Below are positions 14,234-19,453 of a stretch of DNA of 19,453 bases, piece by piece; positions within the stretch are counted from its first letter, which is position 1, and each line of letters begins with the position of its first letter. The position numbers were made by a program, and so were the translations under genes. The DNA is from an uncultured Clostridia bacterium (GTDB lineage: Bacteria; Bacillota; Clostridia; Christensenellales; UBA3700), in the NCBI GenBank assembly GCA_946623205.1, contig CAMOQV010000017.1, positions 1-19,453 on the forward strand, given 5' to 3'. Below the pieces are notes generated by a model, which saw only the letters and a program-made list of their open reading frames with translations, was not told where the DNA came from and ran no database searches.

Positions 14234-14937
14234 TATTCTTGAACGTATACCAATCTATTACAGTTTGGACACTTTCCATATTTATCTTCAATAATCTTTT
14301 GGTAAGCAGCTGGATCTAATTCCATACCACAACCACCACAGTTTGTAGCTGTTAATTTAACAACAACTCTTGTCTTACCAACTGCAGCTTTTGTTTGTTC
14401 ATATAACGCAACATCAGAATCAGACATAGCTTCTTTTAATGCCTTAATCTTTTCATTTATAACATCAAACTTTTGCTTTGTTTGAAGTGACATATCTTCA
14501 AATTGTGGACGTAATGCATTTCTTTCAGCATCGAACTTTTTATATTCCCCTGCCACTTGAGATACTTTTCTAAACAATGATTGTAAAGCAGCTTTTGTTC
14601 CATCTGTCTTTGCGATTAGATTTTGAACTTCTTTTCTGCAGTTATCTATTGTTGCCTTTTCGTCATCAAGTTCTTCTGTTTCAATTCCATCATAATCTGA
14701 ATCAGCAATTTCCTTTGCTTCTTCAGCCAAGTCTTCAACTTGTTTAGATAAAGCTACTAAAGCTTGTTGATAATCATCAGCTTGTCTTAGTATATCTTGG
14801 ATTAAATTTTTAGCAGCAGTTCTATTGTCCTTAACTCTTTGATATTTCTTATTAATCTCAGAATCTTCAAACTCCTTGCTAATTTTGTTTGCCTCAATAT
14901 ACAAATCTTGTAACTCTAAAATCTTTGCTATGTTCAT
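14233..14937 (-). CDS. Coiled-coil protein with C-terminal C4 zinc ribbon (CT398/DUF164-like)
   Basis: In this 234-residue protein, residues 1-185 are a long charged helical, coiled-coil region (KKYQRVKDNRTAAKNLIQDI and YEQTKAAVGKTRVVVK). A zinc ribbon follows, with C200-x2-C203 (NCGGCGMELD) and C223-x2-C226 (GKCPNCNRLVYV). This architecture is that of the zf-RING_7/DUF164 family, sometimes described as a putative nucleic-acid-binding protein. AAGGAG precedes the ATG. It follows nif3 by 14 nt, a neighbour pair common in bacteria. Its function is not established. Confidence 0.9.
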   Translation of the reverse strand: MNIAKILELQDLYIEANKISKEFEDSEINKKYQRVKDNRTAAKNLIQDILRQADDYQQALVALSKQVEDLAEEAKEIADSDYDGIETEELDDEKATIDNCRKEVQNLIAKTDGTKAALQSLFRKVSQVAGEYKKFDAERNALRPQFEDMSLQTKQKFDVINEKIKALKEAMSDSDVALYEQTKAAVGKTRVVVKLTATNCGGCGMELDPAAYQKIIEDKYGKCPNCNRLVYVQE

Positions 14938-14951
14938 ATATAAACTCCTTC

Positions 14952-15701
14952 TTATGCGTTATAAGGATTAACATCTTTTGTGCTTTTTACTACTTTAATG
15001 CCTATATCTTTTAACCAATTAGCAAATATATCTTTGCATAGGATTTCACTATTAAAGTGCCCTGTTTCGATTAGGCATATATCATAATATTGCATTTTTA
15101 ATGCTAATGACAACTTATTTTCACCGCCGATTAGTACATCGACATTCTTATCTTTTAGTTCTTCAACTAAAGCATCGTCTCTTCCGCCAGATCCACAAGA
15201 TACGGCAACCGTCTTTAATTCTCTATCTAAATTGCCAACCGTTCTTATATTTGTATCTTTCAAAATCTTGCCGATTTCTTTAGCTTTTTCTTTTAATGTT
15301 TTTGGCTCTTTAAAGTAACCTATTCTTGAGCAAGTACCATATCCTTCTTGAACTTCAATTCCCAAAACTTCACAAAGCTTATCATTTAATCCGCCCTCTA
15401 CTGCATCTAAATTTGTATGTGCACTATAAAGCGTAATTTCATTATCGTGAGCATGTTGAACAAGGCTTTGAGTAAACTCGTCAAAATAATCACCAAAAAT
15501 AACGGGATGGTGAGAGATGATTAAATTGCATCCTTGTTCTATAGCTTCATCTATTACTTCATGAGTAACATTTTCTGAAACCAAAACGCCTACTATTTCT
15601 GCATCACGATTGCCTACATTAAATCCTGAAGAATCAAAATCTAATTGTAGATTCAATGGCGCATGCTTTTCGATTACTTTAAATATCTTTTTTGCTTCCA
15701 C
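14952..15701 (-). CDS. Nif3-like dinuclear metal centre hexameric protein
   Basis: A 249-residue member of the Nif3/YbgI/YqfO family. The metal-binding residues are visible: H64-H65 in ISHHPVIFG, H95 and D99 in YSAHTNLDAVEGGLND, and the C-terminal IETGHFNSE (E212, H215, E219). It has the short, YbgI-like form: the middle region is too short for the PII/CutA-like insert that makes B. subtilis YqfO about 370 residues. Its start is a GTG at 15701 with AGGGG 6 nt upstream, inside the last codons of trmK; the two genes overlap by 23 nt. The biochemical role of the family is still unclear (a GTP cyclohydrolase-like activity has been proposed). Confidence 0.93.
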   Translation of the reverse strand: MEAKKIFKVIEKHAPLNLQLDFDSSGFNVGNRDAEIVGVLVSENVTHEVIDEAIEQGCNLIISHHPVIFGDYFDEFTQSLVQHAHDNEITLYSAHTNLDAVEGGLNDKLCEVLGIEVQEGYGTCSRIGYFKEPKTLKEKAKEIGKILKDTNIRTVGNLDRELKTVAVSCGSGGRDDALVEELKDKNVDVLIGGENKLSLALKMQYYDICLIETGHFNSEILCKDIFANWLKDIGIKVVKSTKDVNPYNA

Positions 15702-16335
15702 AAAGTTCCCCTTCGATTATCCTTACACATCTTTCGCATTCATCCAATCTTTCTGGTGGAATGTCTAAGGCTAATATCTTATAGTACTTCTCTTTTAAGG
15801 CATTCAATAAGCCTACATAATCCTCGTTAGAGATATTATCTCTACCAAGCAATACTTCTTTTTCGCTCAAACTATCTTTACCAACTTTAGCTACGATAAG
15901 ATTATAAAAATGATCATCAACATGAACTGCATAATCTTTTTCAATCTTAAAGCTATTTTGCAAATATAGTCTTAGAGCTTGTACATCATGATGTGGACAT
16001 AGCACTAATTTTTTAATTCCCTTTGGTGCGTTAGATAGAATCTTTATGATTTCATATCCGCCCATGCCTGCTATGCATACAACATCTGCCTCATTATCTT
16101 TTACGACACTAAGACCGTCGCCACATCTAAATTCTACGTTTTGAATGTTCGCTTTATTGATAAGCTTTACACACTTATCCAATGACTTTTGACTTATATC
16201 TGTTGCGATTACTTTATTAACCTTCCCTCGCTTTATTGCTTCAAAAGTTACTTTTCCATGATCGCAGCCAACATCAACAAGCGTGTCGCCATCAATTTCG
16301 TTTACTATTGATTCTAAACGTTTATCAATATTCAT
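15679..16335 (-). CDS. trmK: tRNA (adenine(22)-N(1))-methyltransferase TrmK
   Basis: SAM-dependent enzyme of the TrmK/YqfN family, which methylates N1 of A22 in the tRNA D-loop region. The 218 residues carry the family signature LVDVGCDHGKVTFEAI (motif I, about 19-34), the ribose-binding D46 in IATDISQKSLDKC, and VVCIAGMGGYEI (about 85-96). The C-terminal helices fit the family's coiled-coil extension. Its ATG lies inside the end of rpoD (11-nt overlap). rpoD-trmK-nif3 is the order in many Firmicutes, which strengthens the call. Confidence 0.95.
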   Translation of the reverse strand: MNIDKRLESIVNEIDGDTLVDVGCDHGKVTFEAIKRGKVNKVIATDISQKSLDKCVKLINKANIQNVEFRCGDGLSVVKDNEADVVCIAGMGGYEIIKILSNAPKGIKKLVLCPHHDVQALRLYLQNSFKIEKDYAVHVDDHFYNLIVAKVGKDSLSEKEVLLGRDNISNEDYVGLLNALKEKYYKILALDIPPERLDECERCVRIIEGELCGSKKDI

Positions 16336-17473
16336 AAGAATCTTCGTCTAAAAAGTCCTTTAACTTCTTTGCACGTCCTGGGTGACGTAACTTACGAAGT
16401 GCCTTTGCTTCAATTTGTCTGATTCTTTCTCTTGTTACGTTGAACTCTCTACCAACTTCTTCCAAAGTCTTTGGCTTACCATCATCAAGACCATATCTAC
16501 GTCTAATAACTTCGTTTTCTCTAGGAGTTAATGTTGCCAATACTTCATTTAATTTATCGTTTAGCATTGTTGCTTCAGATAATGCTGATGGAGATGGTGT
16601 ATCGTTATCTTCGATAAAGTCGATCATCTTAGAATCTTCTTCTTCACCGATTGGCTTTTCCAAAGATACTGGATCTTGAGAGATCTTTTGAATTTCGTTA
16701 ATCTTTTCTACAGGAACTCCCATCTTTTCTGCAATTTCGTCTGGAGTTGGTTCTCTACCCAATTCTTGTAATAATTGTCTAGAAACTCTACCAGCTTTAT
16801 TGATAGTTTCAACCATATGAACTGGAATACGAATAGTTCTAGCTTGGTCAGCAATAGCACGAGTGATAGATTGTTTAATCCACCATGTAGCATATGTAGA
16901 GAATTTGAATCCTTTTGTATAATCAAACTTTTCTACAGCCTTCATCAAGCCCATATTACCTTCTTGAATTAAATCCAAGAATTGCATTCCCTTGTTTACG
17001 TACTTTTTAGCAATAGAAACAACCAATCTTAAGTTTGCTTCGATTAATCTCTTTCTAGCTTTCATACCTTGGTTATAAACAGCTTGATATGCTTCTCTAG
17101 CTTCTTTAGATAAATCTGGATTTTCTAGTGCTTCTTTAGCAGCTTGTGCATCGCCCATTTGAACAGCAAGTTTTGTTTCTTCTTCTGAACTCAAAAGTGC
17201 AACTTGTCCAATTTGCTTTAAATAAATCTTTACCGAATCATCAATTGTTGTTTCTGATCCAATATCATCTAGCAAGCTTTTTTCATACTCGCTCATTGAA
17301 GTATCTTCAATTAGGTAGCCGTCTCTTTTTAGAATAGTGCTAACTGTAACTCTATCATCAACAGATAGACCTAGTGCTTCTAGATCATCTATAGAGATTA
17401 CAGAATCTTTAGCCTTTTTCTTTAATTCTTCAGCGGCATTATTTAATACTTCTTCTTCTGTTAAATTATCCAT
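16325..17473 (-). CDS. rpoD: RNA polymerase primary sigma factor RpoD/SigA
   Basis: The housekeeping sigma factor. The 382 residues are about SigA length. A short region-1.1-like N-terminus (AKDSVISIDDLEALGLSVDD) is followed by region 1.2 (DDSVKIYLKQIGQVALLSSE, about 78-97), region 2 with the -10-recognising block (AYQAVYNQGMKARKRLIEAN, then LRLVVSIAKKYVNKGMQFLD and FKFSTYATWWIKQSITRAI), region 3 (IRIPVHMVETINKAGR), and region 4 with the -35-recognising helix (LTPRENEVIRRRYGL, then VTRERIRQIEAKALRKLRHP, about 347-366). GGGAGG precedes the ATG at 17473, which overlaps the dnaG stop by 8 nt. The consensus-type promoters in this window match its recognition helices. Confidence 0.98.
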   Translation of the reverse strand: MDNLTEEEVLNNAAEELKKKAKDSVISIDDLEALGLSVDDRVTVSTILKRDGYLIEDTSMSEYEKSLLDDIGSETTIDDSVKIYLKQIGQVALLSSEEETKLAVQMGDAQAAKEALENPDLSKEAREAYQAVYNQGMKARKRLIEANLRLVVSIAKKYVNKGMQFLDLIQEGNMGLMKAVEKFDYTKGFKFSTYATWWIKQSITRAIADQARTIRIPVHMVETINKAGRVSRQLLQELGREPTPDEIAEKMGVPVEKINEIQKISQDPVSLEKPIGEEEDSKMIDFIEDNDTPSPSALSEATMLNDKLNEVLATLTPRENEVIRRRYGLDDGKPKTLEEVGREFNVTRERIRQIEAKALRKLRHPGRAKKLKDFLDEDSYEY

Positions 17474-19244
17474 TTAAACCTCCCGTTTTCCCTTGTTTAA
17501 TAGATTTTATGTATTTGTTAATATCATCAATTTGAACAACTAGATCATTTAACTCAGATTGGTTCTTTACTGATTCTAGTTGTAAAGAAAGTTGAGTTCT
17601 CTTCTCTTCAAAGAATGTAACTAAAACTAACTTTCTTGCGTCTTTAAAATACTGCTTTGCTGCAGCATCCCCAATTGCCATAGCTGCATTTGTTATTTCT
17701 GCAACTTCTGGATTTGTTTCTCTATATTCTTCCAAATCTTCAAGCGTTAGTTCACCTTCGTGAACTCTAAAGTTATCATATAACTCTCTTAGATTTGGAT
17801 TTGTTATACATTCTGCATATTCATCATCAACAGTTACACCATCTACACCGCCATATGCTGCATAGATAATATATCTTAAAGCTTTTGTATAATTGTCGTT
17901 TTCAAGCTTCGTTGATACCTTTGGCGGAGCTATTTGTTGCCCTTTTTGTACAGATGCAAATAAATCAAACAAAACTGAACTATTGATACCAGATTTTGAT
18001 TGAATATAATTTATCAACGGTTCAGCTTGTGCCTTTGATTGGATATCTTTTATGCATTCAATTGCCTTAGTTGCAAATTCTCCTCTTTCTTCTGGAGATT
18101 TGAAATTGTAATCTTTAGCAACATTATTAATCTTGTATTCATACATTGGGATTGCCGTTGCGTAGATTTTATCTTTCATAGCTTGAGCACCAAACTTGTT
18201 TATGAATTCATCTGGGTCTTTTGCTTGATTCTTATCCAAAACAACAACCTTAACGTCTAAGTCTTCCTTTCTTAGAATATCTACACCTCTTAGCATTCCA
18301 TTTTGACCTGCTGCATCGCCATCGTACATGAAATAAACCTTCTTTGCATATCTCTTAATTAAATGTGCTTGCTCTGGCGTTAACGCAGTTCCCATAGAAG
18401 CTACAGCATTTTGTATGCCTGCTTGATATAAAGAAATAACATCTAAGTGTCCTTCTACTAAAACAACATCGTTTACATTACGTAGAGTTTTAACTACATG
18501 TTGTCCAAATAATTCATTTGATTTGTGGAATATAAAAGATTCTTTTGAATTGTAATATTTAGCAACTCCATCTGGAACTTTCCCTATAACTCTTCCCGCA
18601 AAAGCAACAACATTTTTTGTGCTGTTTATAACTGGGATTACAAATCTTCCATTTTGAGGATCGTATGCTCCAACTTTTGCTGTTGGATATGCAACTTGAG
18701 CCTCTGCCATTTCTTCGTATGTATATCCTTTAGATTTTAAAAAGTTTGGTAATTCAAATTTATCTATTGAATATCCAAGACCAAATTTAGTAATTGTATC
18801 TTGTGTAAATCCTCTTGATGCTAAATAGTCTCTTGCAACCTTTCCCTTTTCGCTCATTAAATTATTATGGTAATGAAGAGCTGCATCACGCATTAAGGCA
18901 TGTAATCTATCTCTTTTCTTTTTAGCTTCTTTAATGGAATTATCTGATTTAAAGGTTGGGATTTCCATATTATATTTTTTAGCTAAAATCTCAACTGCGC
19001 CTTTAAAGTCTGTCTTTTCAATTTCTTCAATGAATTTTATAGCGTCACCTTTTTCATGACAGCCATAGCAATAATATGTATTTGTTGATGGATACATACA
19101 AAAAGAAGGAGTCTTTTCAACATGCAATGGACAGCACGCAAAATAGTAAGCACCTTTACGTGTTACTTGTGTATATTGCGATACAATATCTACTATATCT
19201 GCTTTCTGTTTTAACTCATCTAAGAATCTCGAATACTCGTCCAT
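17466..19244 (-). CDS. dnaG: DNA primase DnaG
   Basis: Synthesises RNA primers at the replication fork together with the DnaB helicase. The 592 residues match the family. The N-terminal CHC2 zinc finger is complete (C38, H41, C59, C62 in CPLHVEKTPSF and YCYGCH). The TOPRIM catalytic core shows VLVEGHLDVI (E264, D268) and FMYDGDAAGQNG (D308, D310). The C-terminal portion (about 430-592) is the helical helicase-interaction region. AGAGGG lies 5 nt before the ATG. It is the first gene of the six-gene operon with rpoD, the classic macromolecular-synthesis pairing; a TATAAT box lies 18 bp upstream of the start. Confidence 0.98.
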   Translation of the reverse strand: MDEYSRFLDELKQKADIVDIVSQYTQVTRKGAYYFACCPLHVEKTPSFCMYPSTNTYYCYGCHEKGDAIKFIEEIEKTDFKGAVEILAKKYNMEIPTFKSDNSIKEAKKKRDRLHALMRDAALHYHNNLMSEKGKVARDYLASRGFTQDTITKFGLGYSIDKFELPNFLKSKGYTYEEMAEAQVAYPTAKVGAYDPQNGRFVIPVINSTKNVVAFAGRVIGKVPDGVAKYYNSKESFIFHKSNELFGQHVVKTLRNVNDVVLVEGHLDVISLYQAGIQNAVASMGTALTPEQAHLIKRYAKKVYFMYDGDAAGQNGMLRGVDILRKEDLDVKVVVLDKNQAKDPDEFINKFGAQAMKDKIYATAIPMYEYKINNVAKDYNFKSPEERGEFATKAIECIKDIQSKAQAEPLINYIQSKSGINSSVLFDLFASVQKGQQIAPPKVSTKLENDNYTKALRYIIYAAYGGVDGVTVDDEYAECITNPNLRELYDNFRVHEGELTLEDLEEYRETNPEVAEITNAAMAIGDAAAKQYFKDARKLVLVTFFEEKRTQLSLQLESVKNQSELNDLVVQIDDINKYIKSIKQGKTGGLNG

Positions 19245-19261
19245 TGAAACCCTCTCAATAT

Positions 19262-19267
19262 ATTATA
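19262..19267 (-). promoter_or_regulatory. Probable -10 box of the dnaG-rpoD operon
   Basis: A perfect TATAAT on the minus strand, 17 bp upstream of the dnaG start codon. No good -35 is visible at 16-18 bp, so the promoter is only half supported. Confidence 0.45.
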
Positions 19268-19312
19268 CGCACACAATAAAGGTATTTCCTAAAAATTAGC
19301 AAATAAAGTTTC

Positions 19313-19366
19313 AAAAACGACCTCATTTGTCCCAAAATTAGGACAGTTTAAGCCCATTTCGTTTTT
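19313..19366. repeat. Nested inverted repeats between dnaG and the right-edge gene
   Basis: Outer perfect 8-bp arms AAAAACGA (19313-19320) and TCGTTTTT (19359-19366) enclose inner arms TGTCC (19328-19332) and GGACA (19341-19345) around CAAAATTA. The centres differ by 3 bp. It may be a regulatory dyad between divergent promoters or part of a transposon end; the window stops too soon to tell. Confidence 0.5.
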
Positions 19367-19371
19367 TGTAA

Positions 19372-19400
19372 TTGACTATACCATATTTAGCCCCTAAAAT
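19372..19400 (+). promoter_or_regulatory. Promoter of the right-edge gene
   Basis: TTGACT (19372-19377) and TAAAAT (19395-19400) have a 17-bp spacer. Initiation 6-7 bp downstream would fall at the ATG at 19407, predicting a leaderless or near-leaderless mRNA. Confidence 0.55.
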
Positions 19401-19406
19401 GAAGGT

Positions 19407-19453
19407 ATGAGAAATTACAAAGATTACGTAAATGAAGTTGAAAAATTAACATT
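19407..19453 (+). CDS. Start of an unidentified gene (cut by window edge)
   Basis: Fifteen codons are visible, reading MRNYKDYVNEVEKLT, a charged, helix-prone start. GAAGG lies directly before the ATG, though closer than normal for a ribosome binding site, and a good promoter precedes it. It diverges from dnaG. The fragment is too short to assign to a family. Confidence 0.45.
   Translation, partial: MRNYKDYVNEVEKLT

Overview
The window is AT-rich chromosomal DNA from a low-GC Gram-positive bacterium, most likely a member of Clostridia or a related uncultured Firmicute lineage. Four things point that way: strong purine-rich ribosome binding sites (GGAG/AAGGAG), consensus TTGACA/TATAAT-type promoters with 17-bp spacers, an L-box (lysine) riboswitch ahead of asd-dapA-dapB, and the gene order dnaG-rpoD-trmK-nif3 seen in Firmicutes. 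I see no mobile element, CRISPR array, rRNA or tRNA gene. Almost every gene is housekeeping or a recognisable accessory gene.

Layout from left to right. (1) A minus-strand operon runs pgsA, a small two-helix membrane protein, then valS, which is cut by the left edge; its promoter lies at 2788-2816. (2) A solitary minus-strand DUF2442-HTH fusion regulator (2916-3509) has a promoter that overlaps the beginning of its longest reading frame. (3) A minus-strand PadR regulator, DUF1700 membrane protein and DUF4097 repeat protein (3749-5604) are coupled by overlap or near-overlap, with a very strong promoter that carries a probable operator. (4) A four-gene minus-strand operon (5699-10077) encodes a DUF624-like membrane protein, a SAM methyltransferase, the redox chaperone Hsp33 and a TPR protein of unknown role.

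(5) A plus-strand lysine-biosynthesis operon, asd-dapA-dapB (10511-13191), is preceded by a lysine riboswitch with an intrinsic terminator and ends at a strong terminator at 13213-13239. Together the three enzymes convert aspartyl phosphate to tetrahydrodipicolinate, so lysine can shut off its own pathway. (6) A solitary minus-strand XRE regulator (13252-13560) has two identical 18-bp near-palindromic repeats upstream. (7) A six-gene minus-strand operon (13688-19244) runs dnaG, rpoD, trmK, nif3, a coiled-coil zinc-ribbon protein and a small membrane protein, with most junctions overlapping. (8) At the right edge a divergent plus-strand gene begins at 19407 and is cut after 15 codons.

I did not find a convincing undescribed multi-gene system. 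The observations most worth following are regulatory: the twin repeats at the XRE gene, the probable PadR operator, the expression platform of the lysine riboswitch, a promoter that implies a shorter DUF2442-HTH protein, and two genes whose promoters predict leaderless mRNAs. The uncharacterised TPR protein co-transcribed with Hsp33 is the best unknown protein.
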